Source: Nocardia bovistercoris (GTDB taxonomy: Bacteria; Actinomycetota; Actinomycetes; Mycobacteriales; Mycobacteriaceae). Taken from it: a stretch of DNA of 64,000 nt. The stretch is taken from NCBI RefSeq assembly GCF_015674855.1, contig NZ_JADMLG010000012.1, positions 62,001-126,000 of the forward strand, written 5' to 3'. Positions 44,367 through 53,462 of this stretch are shown piece by piece. Numbering within the stretch: position 1 is the first letter of the stretch; each line of letters begins with the position of its first letter. Below the pieces are notes generated by a model. The model worked only from the letters and a program-made list of their open reading frames with translations. It did not search any database and had not been told where the DNA came from. A program made the position numbers and the translations under genes.

Positions 44367-45407
44367 GTGTCCGCACTCCGATTGGCCGTCATGCTCGCGC
44401 CGAGCGCCGACGTCGACCGAGACGCCGCGCTGGCTCGCGCGTACGAGGACGCGGGCGTCGATGTACTCGCGGTGCCCGAGGCATACGGCGTGGATGCCGT
44501 CAGTTGGCTCGGCTATCTCGCGTCGGTGACCGATCGCGTGCAGTTGATGGCCCAGGTGCTGCCGATCTACTCCCGGACTCCCGCGCTCACGGCCATGACC
44601 GCGGCGGGTATCGATCGGGTGTCCAAAGGGCGGTTCGCCCTCGGTCTCGGGGTGAGTGGACCGCAGGTCGTGGAGGGTTGGCACGGCGTGACCTACGACG
44701 CCCCGCTCGGCCGGACCCGCGACGTGATCGAGATCTGTCGTAAGGTCTGGCGCCGGGAACGGCTCGAGCACGAGGGCGCGCACTACCGCATTCCCCTGAC
44801 GGGCGGCACCGGTCTCGGCAAGCCGCTCAAGATCGTCGACAAGCCGCTGCGTTCCCGGATTCCGGTCTATGTGGCGGCGCTCGGCCCGGCCAACACCCGG
44901 CTGACCGCGCAACTGGCCGACGGCTGGGTGCCGTTCCTGTACATCCCCGAACGCGCGGACGTGGTGTGGGGGGAGGCGTTGGCGCGGGGGACCGAGGAAC
45001 GTCCCGCCGAACTCGGACCGCTCGAGATCATGGCGGGCGGGCCGATGGCCATCGGCGACGATGTCACCCACAAGCGCGAACTCGATCGGGATCATCTGAC
45101 GATGTACGTGGGCGGTATGGGCGCGCGCGGAAAGAACTTCTACAACACCGTCGTCCGCAAGTACGGCTTCGAGGCCGAGGCCGAGCAGGTGCAGGACCTG
45201 TATCTGGCGGGGCGCCGCGCGGAAGCGGCGGCGAAGCTGCCCGCCGCGCTGCTCGAGGGCACTTCGCTGATCGGGGACACGAGCTATCTGAAGGACCGGC
45301 TGGCCGCCTACCGCGAGCGCGGGGTGACGGTCGTGCAGGTGCAGCCCGTCGGTGACGATCCGATCCGGGACCTGCGTCTGTTCCGTGAAGTCCTCGACAA
45401 CTGTTAG
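44367..45407 (+). CDS. LLM-class flavin/F420-dependent oxidoreductase
   Basis: 346 residues from GTG 44367, with GAGGTGA upstream. Luciferase-like TIM-barrel motifs are AYEDAGVDVLAVPEA, then RFALGLGVSGPQVVEGWHG and IPVYVAALGPANTRL. In actinobacteria most such proteins use F420H2 and reduce or oxidise bulky substrates, though FMN use cannot be excluded. It lies 81 bases after the fused dehydrogenase and ends about 90 bases before the CoA-transferase gene, which has its own promoter element. Confidence 0.9.
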   Translation: MSALRLAVMLAPSADVDRDAALARAYEDAGVDVLAVPEAYGVDAVSWLGYLASVTDRVQLMAQVLPIYSRTPALTAMTAAGIDRVSKGRFALGLGVSGPQVVEGWHGVTYDAPLGRTRDVIEICRKVWRRERLEHEGAHYRIPLTGGTGLGKPLKIVDKPLRSRIPVYVAALGPANTRLTAQLADGWVPFLYIPERADVVWGEALARGTEERPAELGPLEIMAGGPMAIGDDVTHKRELDRDHLTMYVGGMGARGKNFYNTVVRKYGFEAEAEQVQDLYLAGRRAEAAAKLPAALLEGTSLIGDTSYLKDRLAAYRERGVTVVQVQPVGDDPIRDLRLFREVLDNC

Positions 45408-45440
45408 CCGGTGTCCAACGGACTGTTCGAACGATAGTTT

Positions 45441-45468
45441 TCGATATTGACGTCAAGTTTATAATTTG
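45441..45468 (+). promoter_or_regulatory. GACGTC element, copy 3, with a consensus minus-10 box
   Basis: TTGACGTCAA is a perfect 10-base palindrome (GACGTC 45449-45454), five bases before TATAAT (45460-45465). The minus-10 box would start transcription close to 45473, giving a leader of about 27 bases to the ATG at 45501. Confidence 0.75.
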
Positions 45469-45500
45469 CCACGATGGTGGTCGACACCTGGAGGTTCGGT

Positions 45501-46709
45501 ATGCCCGCGAACGCGGAGGACGGTGCGCCCGGCGGCGCGGCCCCGCTGGCAGGTCTGGTCGTCGTCTCGTTCGAACAGGCCGTCGCGGCGCCGTACTGCA
45601 CGCGCCTGCTCGCCGACCTCGGCGCGCGGGTCATCAAGGTCGAGCGGCCTCACACCGGCGATTTCGCCCGTGACTACGACACCGAGGTCAACGGAATGGC
45701 CACGCACTTCGTGTGGCTGAATCGCAACAAGGAGTCGATGGTGGTCGACTTCAAGGCGCCGGGGTCCGACGCGGTACTCGAGGCGCTCCTGGATCGGGCC
45801 GACGTCGTGGTGCAGAATCTGGCGCCGGGTGTGGCGAGCGGACTCGGCATCGACGCGGCGACCGTGGTGCGGCGACGACCCTCGGTGGTCGCGGTCGACA
45901 TCTCCGGCTACGGCACCGGCGGACCCCTCGATGACCGGCGTGCCTACGATCTGCTCGTCCAAGCGGAGGCCGGTTCCTGCGCCATGACCGGAACCGCCGA
46001 CGCGCCTGCGAAACCGGGTATCCCGATCGCCGATGTCGGCGCGGGCCTGCAGGCGGCGGTCGCGGTCCTCGCCGCCCTCAACGGTAGGCACGGTTCGGGC
46101 AGAGGCGTCGCGATCCGGACGAGCCTGTTCGACTCCGTCGCCGACCTGCTCGGCTTCGGTCTGCTGCACGCCGCCTACACCGGCGCCGAGCGGCCGCCGA
46201 ACGGTCTGAGCTCACCGGTCGTCTCGCCCTACGGCGCCTATCCGACCCGTGACGGCCGCACGGTGGTCCTCGGAACCACCAATGACGCGGAATGGCAACG
46301 ACTCTCGAAGATCCTGCTCGGCCGTCCCGACCTCGCGGCCGATCTGCGCTACGCGTCCAACCCGCAGCGGTGCGAACACCGCCCGACCCTGGACGCGCAC
46401 ATCGGCGCCTGGACACGAACCCTCGACCTCGCGGAGATCTGTGCCCGCGCCGACGCGGCCGGTATCGGCAACGCGGAGTTCCACCGGGTGCGCGAGGTGG
46501 TCGACCATCCGCAGCTCGTCGAACGCGGCCGGTGGCGCGAGGTGGATTCGCCGGTGGGACCGGTGCGCTCACTGCTCCCGGCCTTCATCGGCGCCGGATG
46601 GCCCGATCTGTTGAACCCGGTGCCCGGACTCGGCGAGCACACCGCGGCGATCCGCGCCGAACTCGGACTGAGCGAATCGGGCTCGGCCGCATCCGCCGCG
46701 GACGCCTAG
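45501..46709 (+). CDS. Family III CoA transferase (CaiB/BaiF)
   Basis: 402 residues from ATG 45501, chosen because GGAGG lies 6 bases upstream; an in-frame ATG at 45474 would give an almost leaderless message. LAGLVVVSFEQAVAAPYCTR and LGARVIKVERPHTGDFARDYD form the N-terminal CoA-binding part; the Asp nucleophile is expected in the RRAYDLLVQAEAG segment. It transfers CoA to an organic acid. It heads a plus-strand operon with two acyl-CoA dehydrogenases, an SDR and a TetR gene, behind its own promoter. Confidence 0.92.
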   Translation: MPANAEDGAPGGAAPLAGLVVVSFEQAVAAPYCTRLLADLGARVIKVERPHTGDFARDYDTEVNGMATHFVWLNRNKESMVVDFKAPGSDAVLEALLDRADVVVQNLAPGVASGLGIDAATVVRRRPSVVAVDISGYGTGGPLDDRRAYDLLVQAEAGSCAMTGTADAPAKPGIPIADVGAGLQAAVAVLAALNGRHGSGRGVAIRTSLFDSVADLLGFGLLHAAYTGAERPPNGLSSPVVSPYGAYPTRDGRTVVLGTTNDAEWQRLSKILLGRPDLAADLRYASNPQRCEHRPTLDAHIGAWTRTLDLAEICARADAAGIGNAEFHRVREVVDHPQLVERGRWREVDSPVGPVRSLLPAFIGAGWPDLLNPVPGLGEHTAAIRAELGLSESGSAASAADA

Positions 46710-46738
46710 CGCATCCCACAGCCGATACTGGAGGAAAT

Positions 46739-47938
46739 ATGCCGAAACTCTGCGCGACAGCGGGGCTGACCGAGACCCAGCGCGACATCCTCGCGGCTGT
46801 GCGGACTTTCGTGGACGAGCAGATCCTGCCGGTCGCCACCGAACTCGAGCACGCCGACGAATACCCGACCGAGATCGTCGAGCAGATGAAGAAACTCGGG
46901 ATCTTCGGACTGACGATTCCGGAGGAATTCGGCGGGCTGGGGGAGTCGCTGCTGACCTATGCGCTTGCCGTGGAAGAGATCTCGCGTGGCTGGATGAGCG
47001 TGAGCGGCATCATCAACACCCATTTCATCGTCGCCTATCTGCTGTCGCAGCACGGCACCGAGGAGCAGAAGCGCAATTACCTGCCCCGGATGGCGACCGG
47101 TGAGGTGCGCGGCGCGTTCTCGATGTCGGAACCGGCGCTCGGCTCGGACGTGAGCGCGATCAAGACCAGCGCGACCCCGCGCGAGGACGGCGGATACAGC
47201 ATCACCGGGCAGAAGATGTGGGTGACCAACGGCGGCTCGGCCAATCTGGTCGCGCTGCTCGTGCGCACGCCCGAAGGCCACGACAAACCGCACCGCAACC
47301 TGACCACCTTCCTGGTCGAGAAGGAATCGGGTTTCGGGCAGACCGCGCAGGGCGTCACCGTTCCCGGCAAGATCGAGAAAATGGGCTACAAGGGCGTCGA
47401 CACCACCGAGCTCTTGTTCGACGACCACCGAATCGACGCCGGGCAGATCCTCGGTGGCACGCCGGGGCGCGGCTTCTATCAGATGATGGACGGCGTCGAA
47501 GTCGGGCGCGTGAATGTCGCGGCCCGCGCGGTCGGCGTCGCCACCCGCGCGTTCGAACTCGGCATCTCCTACGCCCAGCAGCGCCGCACGTTCGGCAAGA
47601 AGATCGCCGACCATCAAGCCATCCTGTTCCGACTCGCGGAGATGGGAACGAAAGTCGAAGCCGCACACCAGATGGTGGTGCGCGCCGCCCGTGTCAAGGA
47701 CGCGGGCAGTCGCAACGACCTCGAGGCGGGCATGGCGAAGTACCTCGCGTCCGAATACTGCCGCGATGTGGTCGAGGAATCGTTCCGTATCCACGGCGGA
47801 TACGGATTCGCCAAGGAATTCGAGATCGAGCGCCTCTACCGCGAAGCACCGATGCTGTTGATCGGCGAGGGCACCGCGGATATTCAGCGCATGATCATCG
47901 GTCGGCGCCTGCTCGAGGACTACGCGCTGCCCGGCTGA
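46739..47938 (+). CDS. Acyl-CoA dehydrogenase
   Basis: 399 residues from ATG 46739 (GGAGGA upstream). MSEPALGSDVSAIKTSA and KMWVTNGGSANL form the flavin site; QQRRTFGKKIADHQAI and the catalytic Glu block LIGEGTADIQRMIIGRRLL are intact. It is a standard chain-length acyl-CoA dehydrogenase passing electrons to ETF. It is 29 bases after the CoA transferase and 78 bases before another acyl-CoA dehydrogenase. Confidence 0.94.
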   Translation: MPKLCATAGLTETQRDILAAVRTFVDEQILPVATELEHADEYPTEIVEQMKKLGIFGLTIPEEFGGLGESLLTYALAVEEISRGWMSVSGIINTHFIVAYLLSQHGTEEQKRNYLPRMATGEVRGAFSMSEPALGSDVSAIKTSATPREDGGYSITGQKMWVTNGGSANLVALLVRTPEGHDKPHRNLTTFLVEKESGFGQTAQGVTVPGKIEKMGYKGVDTTELLFDDHRIDAGQILGGTPGRGFYQMMDGVEVGRVNVAARAVGVATRAFELGISYAQQRRTFGKKIADHQAILFRLAEMGTKVEAAHQMVVRAARVKDAGSRNDLEAGMAKYLASEYCRDVVEESFRIHGGYGFAKEFEIERLYREAPMLLIGEGTADIQRMIIGRRLLEDYALPG

Positions 47939-48016
47939 GGTGCGCGAGTCAGTCCTGTCCACGGTCGTGACACCGGCCCCGGACCGTCCTCCGTACAAAG
48001 AAAGTGACGACATCAC

Positions 48017-49180
48017 ATGTCGGAAGTGAGCCCCGAAGACTTCGCGCCGATCCTCGCGCAGGTCCGTCGGTTCGTCAGGACCAGAGTGGTTCCGCGCGAA
48101 CAGGAAATCCTCGACAGCGACGCCGTGCCCGCCGATATCCGCAAGCAGACCGCGGAGATGGGCCTGTTCGGCTACGCGATACCACAGGAATGGGGCGGTC
48201 TCGGCCTCGATCTGGTCCAAGACGTCGAACTCGCCATGGAATTCGGTTACACCTCTTTGGCGTTGCGGTCGATGTTCGGCACCAACAACGGCATCGCCGG
48301 CCAAGTGCTGGTCAATTACGGCACCGAGGAACAGAAGCAACGTTGGCTCGCGGCGATCGCCTCCGGTGCTGTGGTGGCCTCCTTCGCGCTCACCGAGCCC
48401 GGCGCGGGATCCAACCCGGCGGGACTGCGCACCAAGGCGGTGCGCGACGGGGACGACTGGGTGATCGACGGCCAGAAACGCTTCATCACCAACGCGCCGT
48501 CGGCCGACCTGTTCGTCGTGTTCGCCCGTACCAGGCCCGCCGACGATTCCGGGCCGGGTATCGCGGTCTTCCTGGTACCCGCCGACAGCGAGGGGCTGTA
48601 CGTCGGCCCGAAAGACAAGAAGATGGGACAGGAAGGCGCCTTGACCGCGGACGTCACGTTCACCGGCGTGCGCGTGCCCGCCTCAGCCCTCGTCGGCGGC
48701 AGCGAGGATGTCGGGTACCGCGCGGCGATGACTTCCTTGGCACGCGGGCGCGTACACATCGCCGCGCTCGCCGTCGGCTCGGCGCAACGCGCACTCGACG
48801 AGACGGTGGCCTATGCGGCATCGGCTCGGCAGGGCGGGACCGCGATCGGCGACTTCCAGTTGGTGCAGGCGATGATCGCCGATCAGCAGACCGGCGTCAT
48901 GGCCGGACGCGCCCTGGTTCGCGATGCCGCCGCGCAGTATGTCAGCGGCGCCGACCGCCGCATCGCACCGTCGGTCGCGAAACTCTTCTGCACCGAAATG
49001 GTCGGCAAGGTCGCCGATCTCGCGGTGCAGGTGCACGGCGGCACCGGCTATATGCGTGATGTGCCGGTAGAGCGGATCTACCGCGAGGTCCGCCTGCTCC
49101 GCCTCTACGAAGGCACCAGCGAAATCCAAAGGCTGATCATCGGCGGCGGACTCGTGCGTACCGAGCAGAAATCCCAGTGA
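48017..49180 (+). CDS. Acyl-CoA dehydrogenase
   Basis: 387 residues. LTEPGAGSNPAGLRTKAVRD is the flavin motif, GQKRFITNAPSADL follows, and the C-terminal catalytic Glu is in RLYEGTSEIQRLIIGGGL. Only moderately similar to the preceding gene, so this is not a recent tandem duplicate. In a pathway with the adjacent CoA transferase and SDR it would catalyse another alpha,beta-dehydrogenation. It is followed 28 bases later by the SDR. Confidence 0.94.
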   Translation: MSEVSPEDFAPILAQVRRFVRTRVVPREQEILDSDAVPADIRKQTAEMGLFGYAIPQEWGGLGLDLVQDVELAMEFGYTSLALRSMFGTNNGIAGQVLVNYGTEEQKQRWLAAIASGAVVASFALTEPGAGSNPAGLRTKAVRDGDDWVIDGQKRFITNAPSADLFVVFARTRPADDSGPGIAVFLVPADSEGLYVGPKDKKMGQEGALTADVTFTGVRVPASALVGGSEDVGYRAAMTSLARGRVHIAALAVGSAQRALDETVAYAASARQGGTAIGDFQLVQAMIADQQTGVMAGRALVRDAAAQYVSGADRRIAPSVAKLFCTEMVGKVADLAVQVHGGTGYMRDVPVERIYREVRLLRLYEGTSEIQRLIIGGGLVRTEQKSQ

Positions 49181-49208
49181 CCGTACCTCTTCTCGAATGG
49201 AGTTCGAT

Positions 49209-49955
49209 GTGACCCGACCACTTCTGGCGGACAAGACCGCCGTGATCACCGGCGCGGCGCAGGGCATCGGCTATGCGATAGCCGAATTGTTCGTCAGCGA
49301 GGGCGCCCGCGTGGTCATCGGCGACCTGGATGCCGACCTCGCCGCCGTGGCCGCGGAGAAACTCGGCGGCCAGGCCGCAGCGGTCGGGGTCCGCTGCGAC
49401 GTCACACAGTCCGGTGATGTCGACGCGCTGCTGTCGGCCGCGATCGACGCATTCGGGACGCTCGATGTGGTCGTGAACAACGCGGGGATCACGCGCGACG
49501 CGACGATGCGCACGATGACCGAGGACCAGTTCGACCAGGTGATCGCCGTGCACCTGAAGGGAACCTGGAACGGTACCCGCAAAGCGGCGGCGATCATGCG
49601 CGAGGCCGAGGCGGGCGCGATCGTCAACGTGTCCTCCATCTCGGGCAAGGTCGGCATGGCGGGCCAGACCAACTACTCCGCCGCCAAGGCGGGCATCGTC
49701 GGGATGACCAAGGCGGCGGCCAAGGAGATGGCGCACCACGGCGTTCGGGTCAACGCGATCCAGCCCGGACTGATCCGCACGGCGATGACCGAGGCGATGC
49801 CGGAGCGGATCTTCGCCGAGAAGCTCGCGGGCATCCCCATGCAGCGAGCCGGGGAGCCCTCCGAAATCGCTTCCGTCGCACTGTTTCTGGCCTCGGACCT
49901 GTCCTCGTATATGACGGGGACCGTGCTCGAGGTCACCGGCGGCCGTTTCATGTGA
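49209..49955 (+). CDS. SDR, FabG-like 3-oxoacyl reductase/3-hydroxyacyl dehydrogenase
   Basis: 248 residues from GTG 49209, which has GGAG six bases upstream; the ATG at 49197 lacks a ribosome-binding site. Cofactor loop TGAAQGIGYA, VNNAGITRDATM, catalytic Ser in NVSSISGKVGMAGQ, then YSAAKAGIVGMTKAAAKE and the NAIQPGLI segment are all textbook FabG-type. It probably oxidises a 3-hydroxyacyl-CoA here. It precedes the TetR gene by 64 bases. Confidence 0.92.
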   Translation: MTRPLLADKTAVITGAAQGIGYAIAELFVSEGARVVIGDLDADLAAVAAEKLGGQAAAVGVRCDVTQSGDVDALLSAAIDAFGTLDVVVNNAGITRDATMRTMTEDQFDQVIAVHLKGTWNGTRKAAAIMREAEAGAIVNVSSISGKVGMAGQTNYSAAKAGIVGMTKAAAKEMAHHGVRVNAIQPGLIRTAMTEAMPERIFAEKLAGIPMQRAGEPSEIASVALFLASDLSSYMTGTVLEVTGGRFM

Positions 49956-50019
49956 TTCGCAGGTGTGTCTCGCGTCCGAGCCGAGCCGGTCGGCTCGCTC
50001 CGGAGAGGAGAAGGTTTCG

Positions 50020-50649
50020 ATGGATTCCGGTCCGCGTTCCCCGAAGGGGCGCCGTACCCGCGCTCGCCTGCTCGAGGCGGGTAAAGCGGTATTCGAGCGC
50101 GATGGATTCCTACAGGCGAGGATCACCGACATCGCAAGTCGGGCGGAGGTCTCGCACGGGTCGTTCTACCACTATTTCGAATCCAAGGAAGCTCTGTTCC
50201 GGGAGATCGCCGAAGAGGTCGAGGTGCGCTTGGTGTCCATGGACGACATCGCGCACGACAGCGACCGCAAGGGCGACGCGATGGCTCGGATCCGCGCCGC
50301 GAACCGCTCCTATCTGCTGGCCTACCGGCGCGAAGCCAAGATCATGCGGGTCATCGAAGAGGTCAGCCGCTACGACCAGGACGTGCGTGCGGTCCGGACG
50401 AAACGAGACGACTACCTCGGCATCCGCCTCGAGTCGGCGATCGCTCGGTTACAAGCCGACGGTCTCGCGGACCCGCGCATCGACAAGCGTTACGCGGCGA
50501 TGGCCCTCGGTGGCATGGTCGCCCGATTCGCCGAGACGATGTTCATCGGCGGCTGGTCCTACGACTTCGACCGCGCGGTGGAGCAGCTGACCCTGCTCTG
50601 GGCCAATTCGCTCGGGTTGGACACGGGCAATGCGCGGAGCGACGGCTGA
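50020..50649 (+). CDS. TetR-family transcriptional regulator
   Basis: 209 residues from ATG 50020 (GGAGAAGG upstream). TetR domain: RLLEAGKAVFERDGFLQARI, then AEVSHGSFYHYFESKEALF. The C-terminal domain has the FAETMFIGGWSYDFD segment common in acyl-CoA-responsive TetR proteins. It lies within the catabolic operon and 12 bases before a GACGTC element, so it is the leading candidate to bind those elements. Confidence 0.9.
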   Translation: MDSGPRSPKGRRTRARLLEAGKAVFERDGFLQARITDIASRAEVSHGSFYHYFESKEALFREIAEEVEVRLVSMDDIAHDSDRKGDAMARIRAANRSYLLAYRREAKIMRVIEEVSRYDQDVRAVRTKRDDYLGIRLESAIARLQADGLADPRIDKRYAAMALGGMVARFAETMFIGGWSYDFDRAVEQLTLLWANSLGLDTGNARSDG

Positions 50650-50654
50650 TTTTC

Positions 50655-50680
50655 ATTATTGACGTCGACCAATAATTTCT
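50655..50680. promoter_or_regulatory. GACGTC element, copy 4
   Basis: GACGTC at 50661-50666, four bases, then AATAAT (50671-50676). It also forms a perfect dyad TTATTG-N8-CAATAA at 50656-50675. It is in front of the thiolase at 50820, with a leader of about 140 bases that has no recognisable gene. Confidence 0.75.
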
Positions 50681-50819
50681 GGCAGGCTGACGAACGGTGC
50701 TAGGAGTCCTTCGGCGAGCCCGCCTTCCGTGCCGATCTCGCCGCGATGTCGCGCCGTGCCTGAGGCGCGACTCGCCCTCCGAGTCCTGACCCCACGGTGG
50801 CTACCGAAAGAGACGAACA

Positions 50820-52031
50820 ATGCGTGACGCGGTGATCTGTGAGCCCCTCCGTAGTCCGGTGGGTCGATACGGAGGCATGTTCAAGGATGTGCCCGCAGCC
50901 GATCTGGCCAGCGCCGTACTGCGAGAACTGGTGCGGCGCACCGGAATAGACGGCGCCGATGTCGACGATGTGCTGTTCGGGCAGTGCTATCCGAACGGCG
51001 AGGCGCCCGGTATCGGGCGGGTGGCGGCGCTGGACGCGGGTCTGCCGGTGACGGTCCCCGGTCTGCAACTCGACCGCCGGTGCGGTTCGGGCCTGCAGGC
51101 GGTGATCGATGCCGCGATGCGTGTTCAGACCGGCGTGTGCGATCTGGTCGTCGCGGGCGGTGCGGAAAGCATGAGCCAGGCCGAGCACTACGCCCTCGGC
51201 CTGCGCTTCGGTTTGCGGGGGGAGTCCGCTCAACTCGCCGATCGCATCGGCCGGGGCCGGGTCACCGCGGGCGGCAAGCACTACCCGGTGCCGGGAGGAA
51301 TGCTGGAGACGGCGGAGAACCTGCGCGCGGAGTACTCGGTGACCCGAGCGGCGCAGGACGAACTCGCGCTGCTCTCGCATCGGCGTGCGGTGGCCGCCCA
51401 GCGGGACGGCCGGTTCGCCGAGGAGATCGTGCCGATCACGGTGAGTACCCGCGAGGGCGAGGTGGTGCTCGACCACGATGAGCATCCCCGACCGGACGTA
51501 TCCCCGGAATCGTTGTCCGCCCTGAAGCCGGTGCGCTCGAAGGCCGACCCGCTCTCCACCGTCACCGCGGGCAATTCCAGCGGTCAGAACGACGGGGCAG
51601 CGGCCTGCGTCGTCACCACCCGCGAGAAGGCCGACGAGCTCGGGCTTCGTCCGCTGGCCCGCCTGGTGACCTGGGCCGCCGCCGGTGTCGAGCCCGCGCG
51701 CATGGGCATCGGCCCGGTCCCCGCGACCGCCGCCGCTCTCGCCCGCGCGGATCTGGAACTGGCGGACATGGACCTGATCGAACTCAACGAGGCGTTCGCC
51801 GCGCAGGTCCTCGCGTGCACCGCGGCGTGGAAATTCGGGGACGGCGATTTCGACCGCCTCAACGTGAACGGCTCGGGCATCTCACTCGGCCATCCGGTCG
51901 GCGCGACCGGAGTGCGGATACTGGCGACGGCGCTGCGCGAGCTGGACCGCCGAGAGCAACGCTACGCGCTCGAGACGATGTGTATCGGGGGAGGCCAGGG
52001 CTTGTCCGCCATCTTCGAGCGGATCGGCTGA
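50820..52031 (+). CDS. Thiolase (acetyl-CoA C-acyltransferase)
   Basis: 403 residues. The nucleophile Cys is in LDRRCGSGLQAVIDAA (about residue 91), the His block is GISLGHPVGATGVRI, and the second Cys is in METMCIGGGQG-type sequence (ETMCIGGGQGLSAIFE). IELNEAFAAQ is intact. A complete degradative thiolase, unlike the SCP2-type proteins elsewhere in the window. A GAAAGAGAC site precedes the ATG. It may close the beta-oxidation cycle of the genes upstream. Confidence 0.95.
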   Translation: MRDAVICEPLRSPVGRYGGMFKDVPAADLASAVLRELVRRTGIDGADVDDVLFGQCYPNGEAPGIGRVAALDAGLPVTVPGLQLDRRCGSGLQAVIDAAMRVQTGVCDLVVAGGAESMSQAEHYALGLRFGLRGESAQLADRIGRGRVTAGGKHYPVPGGMLETAENLRAEYSVTRAAQDELALLSHRRAVAAQRDGRFAEEIVPITVSTREGEVVLDHDEHPRPDVSPESLSALKPVRSKADPLSTVTAGNSSGQNDGAAACVVTTREKADELGLRPLARLVTWAAAGVEPARMGIGPVPATAAALARADLELADMDLIELNEAFAAQVLACTAAWKFGDGDFDRLNVNGSGISLGHPVGATGVRILATALRELDRREQRYALETMCIGGGQGLSAIFERIG

Positions 52032-52060
52032 AGGGGGCGGACACGCGCCGCCTGGTACTA

Positions 52061-52088
52061 ATATTTGCGAAAATATCGAAATATCGCG
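52061..52088. promoter_or_regulatory. AT-rich dyad, likely ArsR-type operator
   Basis: ATATTT-GCGA-AAATAT (52061-52076) is a perfect dyad, followed by a further CGAAATATCG copy. The stretch is unusually AT-rich and lies between the thiolase and the ArsR gene, as expected for an autoregulated ArsR promoter. Confidence 0.75.
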
Positions 52089-52224
52089 TGGGTGGGCTGT
52101 ACATTCGACTGCGATCCATCGTTGCCGCCGTCGTCCGAGTCGAGCGGGCGTCGGGGATGCGTCCGCTTCGCCGCGCCGGGATGCCCGCGGCGGGAAGTGG
52201 CGGCGTAGCGGAGGAGGATGTGGA

Positions 52225-52596
52225 ATGGCGCGCGACGCGATCGTGATCGCCGACGCCTTCAAGGCGTTGGGTGACCCGATCCGATGGGATATCGTCCGGC
52301 AGATGGTCGGTGGCGTCGAGGTCGCCGCCGCCGTGCTCGAAGACCGCCTGCCGGTGGCGAAGCCGACCATCTCCTATCACCTCAAGATCCTCGCGCAGGC
52401 GGGTCTGATCGAAGTGCGCAAGCGGGGACGCCACCACTCGTACGCGTTGCGCCCCGACACGCTGGCCGACCTGCTGGAGGATCTGGCCGCCCTGCTGCCC
52501 GGAATGCGGATGGTGGCGACGGACGCCGATCCCGACGGCGCCGAAGCGGCGGATCGCGCGGAGATCGAGTCCGTGAGCCGGCTTCTGACCTGGTAG
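52225..52596 (+). CDS. ArsR-family winged-helix regulator
   Basis: 123 residues. AFKALGDPIRWDIVRQM is the conserved ArsR helix, and KPTISYHLKILAQAGLIEVR the recognition helix and wing. No CxC or other metal-binding Cys motif is visible, so it probably senses something other than a metal. It is followed 50 bases later by the enoyl-CoA hydratase and likely regulates that gene and itself through the dyad at 52061. Confidence 0.9.
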   Translation: MARDAIVIADAFKALGDPIRWDIVRQMVGGVEVAAAVLEDRLPVAKPTISYHLKILAQAGLIEVRKRGRHHSYALRPDTLADLLEDLAALLPGMRMVATDADPDGAEAADRAEIESVSRLLTW

Positions 52597-52646
52597 GAAT
52601 GCGGCTGAGCGGAGTCGCGGTGCGACTCGGATCGGAAGGGGTTCCC

Positions 52647-53444
52647 ATGTCGGCCAGTTCGTCCGGCCCCGTGCTGCTGACGCGTCCGGCGGCGGGAGTG
52701 CGCCTGCTGACGCTGAACCGTCCCCGCGTGCGCAACGCGATGACCGAGGAGCTCACCGCGGCTTGGGACGGAGCGCTCGACGATGTCGCGGCCGATGCCG
52801 AGGCCCGTGTCCTCGTGGTGACCGGAGCGGGGGAGTGCTTCTGTTCCGGCGCCGACATGTCGTGGCTGGACGGCGGCCCGTCCGAGGACGCCACGATCGA
52901 CCGCCTGCGCGCGCGGATGCTGCCTTTCTACCGGAGCTGGCTACGCCCGCGAGCACTGTCGATACCGGTCCTGGCCGCGGTCAACGGCCCCGTCATCGGG
53001 GCAGGCGTCTGTCTGGCGTTGGCCTGTGATGTCCGGTTCGCCGGTCCGTCCGCGCGATTCAGCACGCCGTTCGCGCACCGGGGCACCCACAGCGGCATGG
53101 GGGCAACGTGGCTGCTGCCGGAGGCGATCGGCGTGACCCGCGCGCGCGACATGCTCTACACCGGCCGTGAGGTGCCTGCGGACCAGGCACTGACCTGGGG
53201 GCTGGTCACCGAGGTCGCCACGAACGTGCTCGACCGCGCGCTCGCGGTGGCCACCGAGATCGCCGAGGCGGGGCCGATCGCGCTGCGCTTGACCAAAGCG
53301 GGCTTGGCACAGTCGTTCACGGGTCTCGAGCAGGCATTGCAGTGGGAGTCGCTGGCCCAGCCGGTCACCATGACCACCGCCGATATCCACGAAGGAATCC
53401 TCGCCTTCCGCGAGAACAGGTCTCCGCGATTCCTCGGCAACTGA
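52647..53444 (+). CDS. Enoyl-CoA hydratase/isomerase (crotonase family)
   Basis: 265 residues from ATG 52647 (GGAAGGG upstream). ECFCSGADMSWLDGG and AVNGPVIGAGVCLALACDVRF give the oxyanion-hole motifs, and THSGMGATWLLPEAIG is the third block. The exact residue replacing the usual Glu cannot be settled by eye. It hydrates or isomerises an enoyl-CoA. It forms a two-gene unit with the ArsR regulator and converges on the ABC transporter genes. Confidence 0.92.
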   Translation: MSASSSGPVLLTRPAAGVRLLTLNRPRVRNAMTEELTAAWDGALDDVAADAEARVLVVTGAGECFCSGADMSWLDGGPSEDATIDRLRARMLPFYRSWLRPRALSIPVLAAVNGPVIGAGVCLALACDVRFAGPSARFSTPFAHRGTHSGMGATWLLPEAIGVTRARDMLYTGREVPADQALTWGLVTEVATNVLDRALAVATEIAEAGPIALRLTKAGLAQSFTGLEQALQWESLAQPVTMTTADIHEGILAFRENRSPRFLGN

Positions 53445-53462
53445 CACGCGACGGCGCGAAAA

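Noticed and set aside
45474..45500. Leaderless start of the CoA transferase at ATG 45474
   Set aside because: The spacing from TATAAT would allow it, but ATG 45501 has a strong GGAGG site and the family homology begins after it.
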